The notes beneath the pieces are model-generated. The model was not told the origin of the DNA. It searched no databases and was given only the letters and a program-made list of their open reading frames with translations. From the NCBI GenBank assembly GCA_902780525.1, contig CACZFL010000014.1:1-43729 (forward strand): a DNA stretch of 43,729 nt, in the 5' to 3' direction. The position numbers were made by a program, and so were the translations under genes. This stretch comes from an uncultured bacterium (GTDB taxonomy: Bacteria > Cyanobacteriota > Vampirovibrionia > Gastranaerophilales > Gastranaerophilaceae). Shown piece after piece: positions 8,019 through 16,908 of this stretch. Every line of letters begins with the position of its first letter. Position 1 is the first letter of the stretch.

Positions 8019-8396
8019 CTAACCCTCTTCGTTTTTTCCGAGGTATTCTTCAACTTTTTTAACTATTGTATCAAGTTCAAAGGGTTTTGTTATGTATTCA
8101 TTAACACCGGTTTCTTCACCAATCATTTTGTCCTCAAGCTGAGAACGAGCAGTAACCATAATTATTGGAATATCTTTGTATTTTGCATCGTATTTCAAAA
8201 GACGGCTGATTTTATATCCGTTAATTTTCGGCATCATAACATCGAGAATAATTAAATCAGGCAAAATCTCTTTTGCAAGCTTAAGTCCGTCTTCGCCGTT
8301 AAAAGCTGTATAGCACACGAAACCTGAAACCTCCAGGACAAACTTCAGGCTTTCTACAATATCCTGCTCATCATCCACTATAAGAATCTTTTTCAT
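8019..8396 (-). CDS. Response regulator, receiver domain only (CheY-like)
   Basis: The start at 8396 is chosen because AAGGAG lies 6 nt upstream; an ATG 15 nt earlier is embedded in that site. The 125-residue protein is a lone receiver: acidic pair D8-D9, phosphoacceptor D52 (LIILDVMMPK), T82 and K104 (TKPF). It lacks an output domain and therefore signals through protein contact. It overlaps the 3' end of the kinase gene by 26 nt, so the two are translationally linked and almost certainly a cognate pair. Confidence 0.88.
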   Translation of the reverse strand: MKKILIVDDEQDIVESLKFVLEVSGFVCYTAFNGEDGLKLAKEILPDLIILDVMMPKINGYKISRLLKYDAKYKDIPIIMVTARSQLEDKMIGEETGVNEYITKPFELDTIVKKVEEYLGKNEEG

Positions 8397-10383
8397 GTGT
8401 ATCTCCTTCAATCTCGTATGAATACATTATATCACATTTTCCGTACAAATCTTTATTTTGTTCTATTACAGAATCTATTTTTTTATGCAAAAACTCTGCC
8501 GAAGGTTTGTCACCGTCCATCAAAATCAACGACAGCGTTGTCATAAGCCCTTCTTTTTCAATCATAGAATTTGCCATATATGTTTTATTTAACAAATTGT
8601 TATCTTTTAACAATTTATCAATCGTTTCATTGGTAGATTTAATTTTTATTACGGCTATTGTTGAACCGTTTGAGCGTGCCTGCTGCGCAAGCTGCTTGCG
8701 TATCATAAGGAAATTTGATTTGTCATTGGCAACAGGGATTACAAAATAGAATTTTGAACCCTCTCCGACTTCACTGTCGCACCAGATTGCACCATTATGC
8801 GCTTCCATTAACTGCCTTGCAATAGGAAGCCCAAGCCCTGTTCCGCCCACTTTTCTGGAAAGAGAATTTTCAATTTGTGCAAACTTATCAAAAACGTGGT
8901 TCAAATCTTTGCGTTCAATACCGATTCCGTGGTCTTCTACGCAAACCTGAAGATAATTTCCATGAAGTTTTTTGATATCTTCTTCGAAGCACTGGTCATA
9001 CCTAAGCTCTCGCGCATTTACCACTTTTGTTGATATTTCAATATTTCCCTCTGTCGTAAACTTAATTGCGTTTGAAACAAGATTTGTAAGAACCTGAATA
9101 AGACGGTCAGAATCTGCATAAATTTGTACCTGTTCATCATTTGTCGGCGTAAATATAATATCCAAATTCTTTTCTCTTGCAACTTCAAGCAAATTGTTTT
9201 TTACATCTTCAATTATCGGTTCAACATTTATAAGTTCAAATTTGAAATCCATTTTGCCGGCTTCGATTTTAGAAATATCCAGAAGGTCATTTATGATACC
9301 TGAAAGTCTTATAGCATTACGTTTTCCCATTGATACAAACTTTTCAATATTTTCTGTCATATCACCGGCTTTTCCGCTCAAAATGATATCCATAGCATTT
9401 TTTATTGCGGTAAGCGGTGTTCTGAGTTCGTGAGAAACGATTGAGATAAACTCTGATTTTAATCTTTCCAGTTTTTGCAGTTTTCTGTTTGTTGCTTTAA
9501 GCTCCTGTGTAAATGATGCACTCTGAAGCGGAATTGTTACCTGACGAACAAGAGTCTGGAAAACAGTGGCGTCTTCCGTTGAAAACGGTTGCTCTCTGTA
9601 TATCTCTTCAAAACCGAAAAACTCATCATTCAGTACAATAGGTGCAAAAAGGTTATCAAACCTCAAAACTGAAAAATCATATTCTTTGATGTTATGTTTA
9701 ATATTTTTTTCAATTTTTAAATTCCCGATTTTAATATCGTAAGGCGGGTCACTCAGCAAAGACTTATAACTTAGTATTGCCCTGAGTTTAAGTGCTTCCA
9801 GAAGCCTGTCAGAGATTTTGTAGAGTGAGTTAATAATCAAAACAGGTTCTCGCTCAGAGCGGAAAATAAGCGTGCAGGACATCTCAAAGTTCAGCGATTT
9901 TTCAATCCCTTCTATCATAATCTGAACGAGTTTATCTTTATCCAAAGTTCCTGCAAGCTGCGAGCTTGTATTATAAAGAACATTAAGCTGATAGAGACTT
10001 GCTGCAAGTTCCTGGTTTGATTTTGTCATCTTTAAAAGCGACTGGCGTGTACGAAGGCTTGAATCAATGGTAGCAGACAACAATTTTTCGTCAATCGGGG
10101 TTTTGATAAACAGATTTATGTTGTGCGTAACATCTTTATTATGTTCCTTTTCACCGACAATCAAAAGTGTGACAACAGGAAATTGCTTGATTTTTCTGCA
10201 TAACGGCTTAAGGTCGAATTTTTCTATATCGCCGTCAATTATAACAATATCAGGTTCTTCTACCTTAAGAATGTCAAAAATAAGTGTTTCATCGACATTG
10301 ACAATAATCTCGTCAGACGGAAATACTTTTTTTATGATCTCTTCTTTCCCGCTATCCTCACTAATTAACAAAAACTTTGTCAT
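8371..10383 (-). CDS. Sensor histidine kinase with receiver-like and GAF domains
   Basis: This is a 670-residue cytoplasmic kinase without transmembrane helices. Domains in order: a receiver-like domain (1-110, D50 in VIIDGD, K-T-P at 94-96); a coiled linker; a GAF-like sensor (about 145-290); HisKA with H318 in SHELRTPL; HATPase_c with N438, DHGIGI at 484-489 and GGTGLGL at 513-519; and about 110 C-terminal residues I do not recognise. The promoter TTGCCT-18-TAATAT ends 6 nt before the ATG with no ribosome binding site. The stimulus is presumably intracellular. Confidence 0.88.
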   Translation of the reverse strand: MTKFLLISEDSGKEEIIKKVFPSDEIIVNVDETLIFDILKVEEPDIVIIDGDIEKFDLKPLCRKIKQFPVVTLLIVGEKEHNKDVTHNINLFIKTPIDEKLLSATIDSSLRTRQSLLKMTKSNQELAASLYQLNVLYNTSSQLAGTLDKDKLVQIMIEGIEKSLNFEMSCTLIFRSEREPVLIINSLYKISDRLLEALKLRAILSYKSLLSDPPYDIKIGNLKIEKNIKHNIKEYDFSVLRFDNLFAPIVLNDEFFGFEEIYREQPFSTEDATVFQTLVRQVTIPLQSASFTQELKATNRKLQKLERLKSEFISIVSHELRTPLTAIKNAMDIILSGKAGDMTENIEKFVSMGKRNAIRLSGIINDLLDISKIEAGKMDFKFELINVEPIIEDVKNNLLEVAREKNLDIIFTPTNDEQVQIYADSDRLIQVLTNLVSNAIKFTTEGNIEISTKVVNARELRYDQCFEEDIKKLHGNYLQVCVEDHGIGIERKDLNHVFDKFAQIENSLSRKVGGTGLGLPIARQLMEAHNGAIWCDSEVGEGSKFYFVIPVANDKSNFLMIRKQLAQQARSNGSTIAVIKIKSTNETIDKLLKDNNLLNKTYMANSMIEKEGLMTTLSLILMDGDKPSAEFLHKKIDSVIEQNKDLYGKCDIMYSYEIEGDTHEKDSYSG

Positions 10384-10389
10384 ATTAAT

Positions 10390-10419
10390 ATATTAGCAAA
10401 AACGCAACAAACAAGGCAA
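10390..10419 (-). promoter_or_regulatory. Histidine kinase promoter, leaderless type
   Basis: TTGCCT (10414-10419), 18-bp spacer, TAATAT (10390-10395), then 6 nt to the ATG at 10383, with no Shine-Dalgarno. Confidence 0.5.
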
Positions 10420-10449
10420 GAAGTTTACATCTGTAATTTATTTATATAA

Positions 10450-11148
10450 TCATTTTACTATTACTGCTTCAACTTCTTTTCTATGGGGTAAAATCATCTC
10501 TTCCATTGAGCGAAAGAGTTCTGCTTTTGTATCCGCTTCCGAAAAATTACCTCCTGTTACATCCGCTGTGCATTTAAGCTGTGCTAAATCATCGCTGTTC
10601 TCAACATCAAACGCAATAACATCAATTTTTATATCACGTCTTTGTTTCATTAAAGCAATAGCATATTCACATGGACTTTCGTCACAGTTTTCACCGCCGT
10701 CAGTCAGCAAGATAATATGCTTTATTCCTTCGGTTCCGTTAAAATCTTTTTTTACAGCCTGTTTTAGGGAATATGTTATGGGTGTCATACCTCTCGGGCG
10801 CAGGTTATATAACGCAGACGCAATTTTTACGGGGTCATTATATCCTATCGGAATAACAAGTTCGGAACTTCTGCACGCATTGTAAGCCAGAAAGCTACAT
10901 GTATGCCCGTAAACCCTTAGACCTACCTTTGTATCTGGAGAAATTTGCGGAAGAACCGTTGACATAAGCTCTTTTACCTGATTAGCCTTCGTCTGGTTAT
11001 TGATGTATTCGGACATACTGTTTGAAAAATCAATAACAAAAAGAAGCTTGTCTCCATCAGGTTTATAGCTGTAATCTTTCGGGGTATAAACATCATACGC
11101 AAAAACCGGAATTATCGCTAAAAAAACAAATAACAAAAATTTTTTCAT
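10450..11148 (-). CDS. Exported von Willebrand factor A domain protein
   Basis: A signal peptide (MKKFLLFVFLAIIPVFA) precedes a VWA domain with an intact metal-ion-dependent adhesion site: D40-F-S42-N-S44, T122 (RGMTPIT) and D150 (LLTDGGEN). Cysteines in the HTCSFLAYNACRS and CDESPC segments could form disulfides in the periplasm. At 232 residues it is essentially one VWA domain, similar to short Ca-activated chloride channel/YfbK-type exported proteins. A role as a divalent-metal-dependent protein-binding module is likely; the partner is unknown. Confidence 0.8.
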   Translation of the reverse strand: MKKFLLFVFLAIIPVFAYDVYTPKDYSYKPDGDKLLFVIDFSNSMSEYINNQTKANQVKELMSTVLPQISPDTKVGLRVYGHTCSFLAYNACRSSELVIPIGYNDPVKIASALYNLRPRGMTPITYSLKQAVKKDFNGTEGIKHIILLTDGGENCDESPCEYAIALMKQRRDIKIDVIAFDVENSDDLAQLKCTADVTGGNFSEADTKAELFRSMEEMILPHRKEVEAVIVK

Positions 11149-11203
11149 AACAAAATTTAACCTTAAAGCAAGGTTTTTAACATTACCCGCCTGAATATAA
11201 ATA

Positions 11204-11233
11204 TTGACAAAAAACAGTTAAAAAATGTACAAT
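11204..11233 (+). promoter_or_regulatory. folK promoter, leaderless type
   Basis: Consensus TTGACA (11204-11209), 18-bp spacer, TACAAT (11228-11233), then 6 nt to the folK ATG at 11240. No Shine-Dalgarno is present. Confidence 0.65.
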
Positions 11234-11239
11234 TAGCAT

Positions 11240-11740
11240 ATGGCAATAGTGTTTTTATCATTAGGTTCAAATATAGGTGACAGACTGGGATACGTTCAGC
11301 AGGCTGCAAGTATTTTGGGTACAACAAAAGATATTAATATTATTACGACTTCATCTTTTTATGAAACAGAACCTTGGCAAATGGATTCACCAAACTGGTT
11401 TGTAAACGCTATCGTCCAAATATCAACCTCACTATCGCCCGAAGAACTTTTAATCGTTATTCAGCGAATAGAATCACAGCTTGGCAGGGAACGAAGTGAA
11501 AGAAGAGAATATACTGACAGAACTATCGATATAGATATCTTATTCTACGATAACAAAATAATGAATACCGATAAGCTCATTATTCCGCACAGATTTTTCC
11601 ACAGAAGAGCGTGTATGCTCGTTCCTATGCTTGAAATCGCTCAGGATTATATTCATCCTTTGTTTAACAAATCTATCTCCGACTTGTATGATGAATTGGA
11701 AGAGCCGGAACAGGTTGTTTTATACGGGACAAGAGTATGA
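11240..11740 (+). CDS. folK: HPPK: 2-amino-4-hydroxy-6-hydroxymethyldihydropteridine diphosphokinase
   Basis: FolK transfers pyrophosphate from ATP to 6-hydroxymethyl-7,8-dihydropterin in folate synthesis. The 166-residue length is typical. Family signatures are the N-terminal LSLGSNIGDR, FYETEPW near residue 40, and RTIDIDILFYD at 94-104 with the two magnesium-binding aspartates D97 and D99. The stop overlaps the next gene's ATG, so the two are co-transcribed. Its mRNA is probably leaderless. Confidence 0.93.
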   Translation: MAIVFLSLGSNIGDRLGYVQQAASILGTTKDINIITTSSFYETEPWQMDSPNWFVNAIVQISTSLSPEELLIVIQRIESQLGRERSERREYTDRTIDIDILFYDNKIMNTDKLIIPHRFFHRRACMLVPMLEIAQDYIHPLFNKSISDLYDELEEPEQVVLYGTRV

Positions 11741-12867
11741 TGGATAAATATAAAACCATTTGTATTGCAGGTGCCGGAGCTTCCGGTTGCATTTGTGCGT
11801 ACTTTCTGCTTAAAGCAGGGTTTGAAGTTACACTTTTTGATTACGGTTCTCCGCTTAGAACCCTGCTCCCCACAGGCGGGGGAAGATGTAATCTTGCACA
11901 CGCAGAGTATGACTTTAAAGAGCTTGCAAAAAATTACCCGAGAGGCGAAAAATTTTTGTATTCTGTTTTTTCAAAGTTTTCCACTTATGATACACTTGCG
12001 CTTTTTAAAGAACTGGGGGTTGAAACATATACACAGGAAAACGGACGCATTTTCCCGACTTCAAACAGCTCAAAAGATGTAAGAGAAAAAATATTAAACG
12101 CTATAAACAAAGCTGATTTTATTAAAGAAGGGGTAAATGAAATTTCACCTTTGGGTAATGGTTATAAAATAAAAACCGAAAAAGCGGAATATTTCTTTCC
12201 GTGTGTTGTTATATCCACAGGCGGGGGAAAATACTTTAAAGGATTAAACCATAAAGTCATTCCGTTTACCCCTGCTCTTGTCGGACTCAATGCAGACATC
12301 AAGACACTTAGCGGAGTTGTTCTTAAAGATGTTTATTCTAATGACTGTAAATTCTCTGACGATTTGCTTTTTACCCATTTCGGAATATCAGGCCCGCTTG
12401 CTTATAAAATATCTTCCGTAAAAACAAAAGATTCATTTCCGTACAAACTGAGTTTTGATTTGTACAATAAAGAGTTTGACCTGCAAAAATTGTTAAACAA
12501 AAATCCGCACAAAGATTTAAAAAACATTTTATCATCAGCTTTTCCTCACAGATTTGCCGAATATATCTCAGGAGAATACGCTGAAGTTAAAGCTCACAAA
12601 ATTGACGGAAAAACAAGAGATTTAATACTGAATAAAATCCACAATTTTGGGGTAAATATTACGGGTACAAATAAAGGCGAAGAAACTGTAACAGCAGGAG
12701 GTTATGACTTAAATGAAATTAACCCCAAAACAATGGAATCAAAGCTTTATCCGAACCTGTATATAATAGGAGAAGCACTCAACATAGACGGATTTTGCGG
12801 AGGATTTAATCTTCAAAATGCATGGTCAACTGCATTTGTTGCAGCAGAAAGTATAATTAACAATTAA
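11737..12867 (+). CDS. FAD-dependent oxidoreductase of the HI0933/YhiN/BaiN family
   Basis: The Rossmann FAD motif GAGASG (12-17), the TGGGRCN signature (47-53), a second STGGGKYF motif and the C-terminal GEALNIDGFCGGFNLQNAW stretch identify the HI0933-like flavoprotein family. It is 376 residues, slightly shorter than the usual 400. Some relatives (BaiN) reduce bile-acid intermediates, but most members lack a known substrate, so BaiN activity should not be assumed. It overlaps folK by 4 nt (start at the first ATG of ATGATGG). Confidence 0.82.
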   Translation: MMDKYKTICIAGAGASGCICAYFLLKAGFEVTLFDYGSPLRTLLPTGGGRCNLAHAEYDFKELAKNYPRGEKFLYSVFSKFSTYDTLALFKELGVETYTQENGRIFPTSNSSKDVREKILNAINKADFIKEGVNEISPLGNGYKIKTEKAEYFFPCVVISTGGGKYFKGLNHKVIPFTPALVGLNADIKTLSGVVLKDVYSNDCKFSDDLLFTHFGISGPLAYKISSVKTKDSFPYKLSFDLYNKEFDLQKLLNKNPHKDLKNILSSAFPHRFAEYISGEYAEVKAHKIDGKTRDLILNKIHNFGVNITGTNKGEETVTAGGYDLNEINPKTMESKLYPNLYIIGEALNIDGFCGGFNLQNAWSTAFVAAESIINN

Positions 12868-12898
12868 AAAAGAGATATGAAAAAACATATCTCTTTTT
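12866..12898. terminator. Bidirectional terminator
   Basis: AAAAAGAGATATG and CATATCTCTTTTT form a stem between the convergent genes ending at 12867 (+) and 12907 (-), with T runs on both strands. Confidence 0.8.
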
Positions 12899-12906
12899 AA
12901 TGTTCA

Positions 12907-13137
12907 TTAATAGTGTTTTGTATCATCTGAGCAGCTGCAATAACATTCTTCAAATCCGCTTGTTGCAAGCAGAGTAATACCACTGATACCAACAAGAGAA
13001 TAGACTATTCTTGAAAGTAAAGTCGCATCACCAAAAAGTGCAGCAACAATATTGTAGTTAAAAAACCCTACAATACCCCAGACAATTGCACCGGTAATAA
13101 CAAGTGCATAAGACACTATCCTTACTATGTGCATCAT
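12907..13137 (-). CDS. DUF378 small membrane protein
   Basis: The 76-residue protein matches DUF378 in length and pattern: a first helix YALVITGAIVWGIVGFFNYN, the VAALFG turn, and a second helix with RIVYSLVGISGITLL. It is a two-helix inner-membrane protein with a Cys-rich tail (CYCSCSD). A very strong AGGAGG lies upstream, suggesting high expression. Function unknown. Confidence 0.8.
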   Translation of the reverse strand: MMHIVRIVSYALVITGAIVWGIVGFFNYNIVAALFGDATLLSRIVYSLVGISGITLLATSGFEECYCSCSDDTKHY

Positions 13138-13166
13138 ATCACACCTCCTTTCTTAAAAATGACAGG

Positions 13167-13195
13167 GGTAAATATTTTTGTAATTATTTACCCAA
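13167..13195. promoter_or_regulatory. GGGTAAATA / TATTTACCC inverted repeat
   Basis: GGGGTAAATA and TATTTACCC face each other about 30 bp upstream of the DUF378 start on its 5' side. It could be an operator or a 5'-leader hairpin, and it also contains the recurrent GGGGTAAAT word. The remaining bases to 13293 show nothing recognisable. Confidence 0.35.
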
Positions 13196-13293
13196 ACTTA
13201 CTGTTTCATGTTTATTATTAAATTTTTCTCAGATTTTTCATTAACCAGCCGGAGAATAAACATTGTCTTTTCGGGTAATTAAAAAAGATTACT

Positions 13294-14136
13294 TTATATA
13301 ATCTTCGCAGCATAATTTTTTATAAACCCAAACTCTCTCAGCCCCCAAATATTATGTTTCAGCTCAACAAAGTATTCCTTTAATGTTTTTTCTATAGCTT
13401 TGCTTGACCTGTCGTAATCTCCGGTTATCAGCAAACTTGCCCCATTCATTTTCATTGCAAGTTTTATTATAAGAATTGATGACATGGTTTCTCCAAAACT
13501 CTGCTTCAGGCAATTTCTTATTGCAATAATAGAATTTCCATTGTCTTTCAAATCATATATTCTGGCTTGCAAATCCTTTGTCTGAAAATCAAAATATTTT
13601 CTATACTCATCACTTAATTTATATAATTTATCCGGGATACGTATTTGCGGAATTATTTTATCTTTATAATCATCTATATTAACTTCTTCAAGAACATTTA
13701 TTCCCAGTCTGTCGAATTCAATTATTTCATCATTGAATAAATGTAACAAGCCATTTTTTGCATAGTTATCAATTACATTCTTCATAACATCAGACGCAAG
13801 AATCGGAGAATACTTTTTTTCAAAAGCTTTTAAACCCTCATTACGTATAATTGCATTAGCCATAAGATATGCTTCGGTTCCGTCAGAAACATTCATTGGC
13901 ATAACATTTACTTTATCAAAATTTCGAAATCGCCATTTCACAATATTAGCAAAATCTTCTAATGACAAATCTTCTCTTTTTCCTGTTGTATTCTGGGTTT
14001 CTCTTGTTATGCCAAAGCAATCTTTGTATGTTCCAAAGGTAAACCCCATGCTGCCAAAAGAAGGCTGATTATTATTTTTGCTAATATTATACCCATACCT
14101 GTATTGATTATTTGCAACTAAATTGACAATTTTCAT
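13294..14136 (-). CDS. CheR-like methyltransferase-fold protein with lineage-specific N-terminus
   Basis: Residues 1-35 are Asn/Tyr-rich and end in PSFGSMGFTFG. The rest resembles the CheR methyltransferase fold: MPMNVSDGTEAYLMANAI (about 78-95) in the place of the SAM-binding s-G-E-E-a-Y motif, EVNIDDYKDKI as a later strand, and IIAIRNCLKQSF (about 204-215) in the position of CheR's cRN-lv-YF motif. No chemotaxis genes are nearby, so the target is unknown and activity is unproven. TATTAT ends 6 nt before the ATG, and no ribosome binding site is visible. Confidence 0.5.
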   Translation of the reverse strand: MKIVNLVANNQYRYGYNISKNNNQPSFGSMGFTFGTYKDCFGITRETQNTTGKREDLSLEDFANIVKWRFRNFDKVNVMPMNVSDGTEAYLMANAIIRNEGLKAFEKKYSPILASDVMKNVIDNYAKNGLLHLFNDEIIEFDRLGINVLEEVNIDDYKDKIIPQIRIPDKLYKLSDEYRKYFDFQTKDLQARIYDLKDNGNSIIAIRNCLKQSFGETMSSILIIKLAMKMNGASLLITGDYDRSSKAIEKTLKEYFVELKHNIWGLREFGFIKNYAAKII

Positions 14137-14187
14137 ACTGAAATAATAAACCTGTAAATAAAAAAATGCGGAATGATAGTAATAACA

Positions 14188-14226
14188 TAAAAAACAGGAA
14201 GTGAAAATATCACTCCCCGTTTTTTA
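14188..14226 (-). terminator. Terminator after the GGGtGRT gene
   Basis: On the minus strand GGGGAGTGA pairs with TCACTTCC across an AT loop, followed by a T run. Confidence 0.75.
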
Positions 14227-14240
14227 ATTTTATTTATACC

Positions 14241-15242
14241 CTATGCCATTGCTTTTTCAACAGCAACAGCAACTGCAACAGTTGCACCAACCATCGGGTT
14301 GTTACCCATACCGATAACGCCCATCATTTCTACGTGAGCAGGAACTGAAGAAGAACCTGCAAACTGAGCATCACCGTGCATACGACCCATAGTATCTGTC
14401 ATACCGTAAGAAGCAGGACCTGCTGCAACGTTGTCAGGGTGAAGTGTACGACCTGTACCACCGCCAGAAGCAACTGAGAAGTATTTTCTTCCGTTTTCCC
14501 AGCACCATTTTTTGTAAGTACCTGCAACCGGGTGTTGGAATCTTGTCGGGTTAGTTGAGTTACCTGTAATAGAAACGTCAACACCTTCTTTAATCATAAT
14601 TGCAACGCCTTCGTTAACATCATCAGCACCGTAGCATCTTACTTTAGCTCTTTCACCCTCTGAGAAAGCTGTTTCATTAACGATTTTGAGTTCGCCTGTT
14701 TTGTAATCATATTCTGTTTCAACAGAAGTAAAACCGTTAATACGAGCAATTACGTGAGCGGCATCTTTACCAAGACCGTTCAAGATAACTCTTAAAGGTT
14801 CTTTTCTAACTTTATTAGCGTTACGAGCGATACCTATTGCACCTTCAGCAGCTGCGAATGATTCATGACCTGCCAAGAAGCAGAAACATTTTGTTTCTTC
14901 TCTTAAAAGCATTGCACCTAAGTTACCGTGACCAATACCAACCTGTCTTCTGTCACCAACTGAACCCGGAACTGCAAATGCCTGCAAGCCTAAGCCGATA
15001 GCTTCAGCAGCTTCAGCAGCAGTTTTAAGACCTTTTTTGATAGCGATAGCGCAGCCTAATGTATAAGCCCAAGATGCGTTATCGAAAGCGATAGGCTGAA
15101 TGCCTTTTACAATAGCATCAACGTCGATGCCCTTAGATAAACACAAATCGCGAGCTTCTTCTAAAGATTTGAAACCGTATTCAGGTAAAACTTTAGCAAG
15201 AGTTGCTTCACGTCTGTCTTGTCCTTCAAATTTTACTGTCAT
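14241..15242 (-). CDS. GGGtGRT family protein
   Basis: The 333-residue protein carries the defining SGGGTGRTLHPDNVA motif near residue 260, and highly conserved segments GIGHGNLGAMLLREET and FCFLAGHESFAAAEGAIG. The family is widespread in strict anaerobes and lacks an established biochemical function. It lies 34 nt downstream of the NifU-like gene in the same orientation, an arrangement recurrent in anaerobes. That suggests a shared Fe-S-related role. It has no signal peptide and is presumably cytoplasmic. The coding sequence is less AT-rich than neighbours, consistent with high expression. Confidence 0.85.
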   Translation of the reverse strand: MTVKFEGQDRREATLAKVLPEYGFKSLEEARDLCLSKGIDVDAIVKGIQPIAFDNASWAYTLGCAIAIKKGLKTAAEAAEAIGLGLQAFAVPGSVGDRRQVGIGHGNLGAMLLREETKCFCFLAGHESFAAAEGAIGIARNANKVRKEPLRVILNGLGKDAAHVIARINGFTSVETEYDYKTGELKIVNETAFSEGERAKVRCYGADDVNEGVAIMIKEGVDVSITGNSTNPTRFQHPVAGTYKKWCWENGRKYFSVASGGGTGRTLHPDNVAAGPASYGMTDTMGRMHGDAQFAGSSSVPAHVEMMGVIGMGNNPMVGATVAVAVAVEKAMA

Positions 15243-15276
15243 AATTTATTTCCCTTATTATTTTGTATCTACTTAA

Positions 15277-15978
15277 CTATTCTTCTCTAGGATCGATATA
15301 TTTTACAGCATCTGCAAATCTGCCGTAAGTACCTACATTCTTATCAAATGCTTCTTTAGGATCAACACCTTTTTTGATAGCATCCATAAATTTACCCATG
15401 TTGATAAATTGATATCCGATAACTTCATCATTCTTATCTAAACCGAGTTTAAGGATGTAACCTTCTGTTAACTGAAGGTAACGAACACCTTTTTGTTTAG
15501 TAGAGTGGATTGTACCACACATAGAGCAAAGTCCTTTACCTAAGTCTTCAAGACCTGCACCAACAGGCAAACCGTTTTCAGAGAAAGCAGACTGAGTTCT
15601 GCCGTAAACGATTTGTAAGAAAAGTTCTCTCATTGCTACGTTAATAGCATCACAAACTAAGTCTGTGTTAAGAGCTTCCAATATAGTTTTACCCGGAAGG
15701 ATTTCACCTGCCATAGCTGCAGAGTGAGTCATGCCTGAGCATCCGATTGTTTCAACAAGAGCCTCTTGTATAACACCTTCTTTTACGTTAAGAGTCAATT
15801 TACAAGTACCTTGTTGCGGTGCGCAGCAGCCACATCCGTGAGTTAAACCTGAAATGTCTTTAATTTCTTTACATTTTGTCCATTCGCCTTCTTGCGGAAT
15901 TGGAGCAGGAGAACCTTTAACACCGCGATGAACACAGCATTTTTCTTCGATTTCCTTGGTAATTTCTATTTTGCCCAT
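15277..15978 (-). CDS. NifU/IscU-like iron-sulfur scaffold protein paired with GGGtGRT
   Basis: This 233-residue protein has a Cys-rich segment (HGCGCCAPQQGTC, about 47-59), then a NifU_N/IscU-like domain with ETIGCSGMTHSAAMAGEIL and a late GLCSMCGTIHS. Those cysteines match the cluster ligands expected of a scaffold. It starts at MGKIEI with AGGAGG just upstream. It is co-transcribed with the GGGtGRT gene. It may build or carry a cluster for that partner. Confidence 0.78.
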   Translation of the reverse strand: MGKIEITKEIEEKCCVHRGVKGSPAPIPQEGEWTKCKEIKDISGLTHGCGCCAPQQGTCKLTLNVKEGVIQEALVETIGCSGMTHSAAMAGEILPGKTILEALNTDLVCDAINVAMRELFLQIVYGRTQSAFSENGLPVGAGLEDLGKGLCSMCGTIHSTKQKGVRYLQLTEGYILKLGLDKNDEVIGYQFINMGKFMDAIKKGVDPKEAFDKNVGTYGRFADAVKYIDPREE

Positions 15979-16069
15979 TTGACCTCCTTATAATCAAAAA
16001 TAAAGCTTATATCCTCTAATAGTTCTATTATATAACAAACATATTTATTACAAAATGAAAACAAGAGTA

Positions 16070-16109
16070 AAAAAGCGGGACGGAGATAAATATCTCCGCC
16101 CCGCTTTTT
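16070..16109 (-). terminator. Strong terminator after the DUF4013 gene
   Basis: AAAAGCGGG-A-CGGAGATA and TATCTCCG-C-CCCGCTTTT form a long stem with flanking A/T runs downstream of the minus-strand gene ending at 16116. Confidence 0.85.
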
Positions 16110-16115
16110 AAATCA

Positions 16116-16886
16116 TTATAACCACTCAAAATACTTATGAATATTAATCTCTTTTCCGTATTGAACCAATAGGTTTATATACACTATACATGCCGCAAAA
16201 TACAGGAACGGCAGCAGAGCACTTGTAACAACAAACGCTGCCAGAACAAGAGAGATAAAACTGAACAATATTGCATACAGAATCATTTTACCTATTAGTG
16301 TCCAGGAAGCATGACTGTTTTCACGGATAATTTTATGATGCTTTTTGAGTGCGAGCATATCGCCCACTTTAAGTTTTACCATATAAGATGTAAATGCAGC
16401 ATTTATAAACAGTGCAACAGTCAGTCCTACAAATATACCGACAAGATTTGATAAAACTGCCAGAATAATATCCGTTGAAATAAAGCTGATTGATTTAAGC
16501 AAAAGTGCTGAAATAACCGCCAATAACCCGACAACAAATCCGATAATAAAACTGAATATCACAATGATTACTGAATACACAAAATAAACCACTGCTGTTT
16601 TCAAACCTGTTTTTAACAAACTTGTATTTTTCCATTCTGCCATATCAGGAGAATCTGTATTTAACTGTTTATTCCCTGTTTCAAACACAAAACCTGTAAT
16701 ATACAAACCTGCTAATATCATAGCAACAATTGATGCAATAATAAGCAAAATCAATTTATCTTGTACAAAAGCAAAAATACAAAGAATAAATGGAATTACT
16801 GTTAACAGACCGCCTACTGTTATTTTCAAAATATAATTGTCATCTTCTTTTACAGATGTGATTGCTTTTGCAAGACTTATCCCCAA
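16116..16886 (-). CDS. DUF4013-like integral membrane protein
   Basis: The 256-residue protein has about six to seven hydrophobic helices (around residues 25-42, 47-66, 96-120, 122-135, 142-165, 198-215, 220-240). It has the DUF4013 pattern of an N-terminal KAITSVKEDDNYILKITVGGLL segment, a central helix pair, and a cytoplasmic loop MLALKKHHKII. The start is TTG at 16886 with AAGGA 7 nt upstream. It follows the preceding gene by 22 bp. Function unknown. Confidence 0.65.
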   Translation of the reverse strand: MGISLAKAITSVKEDDNYILKITVGGLLTVIPFILCIFAFVQDKLILLIIASIVAMILAGLYITGFVFETGNKQLNTDSPDMAEWKNTSLLKTGLKTAVVYFVYSVIIVIFSFIIGFVVGLLAVISALLLKSISFISTDIILAVLSNLVGIFVGLTVALFINAAFTSYMVKLKVGDMLALKKHHKIIRENSHASWTLIGKMILYAILFSFISLVLAAFVVTSALLPFLYFAACIVYINLLVQYGKEINIHKYFEWL

Positions 16887-16908
16887 TGACTTGTCCTTTC
16901 TTTTTTAT

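Noticed and set aside
11737..12867. Naming the flavoprotein baiN
   Set aside because: The HI0933/YhiN family is broad and no bile-acid genes are nearby, so the specific symbol is not justified.
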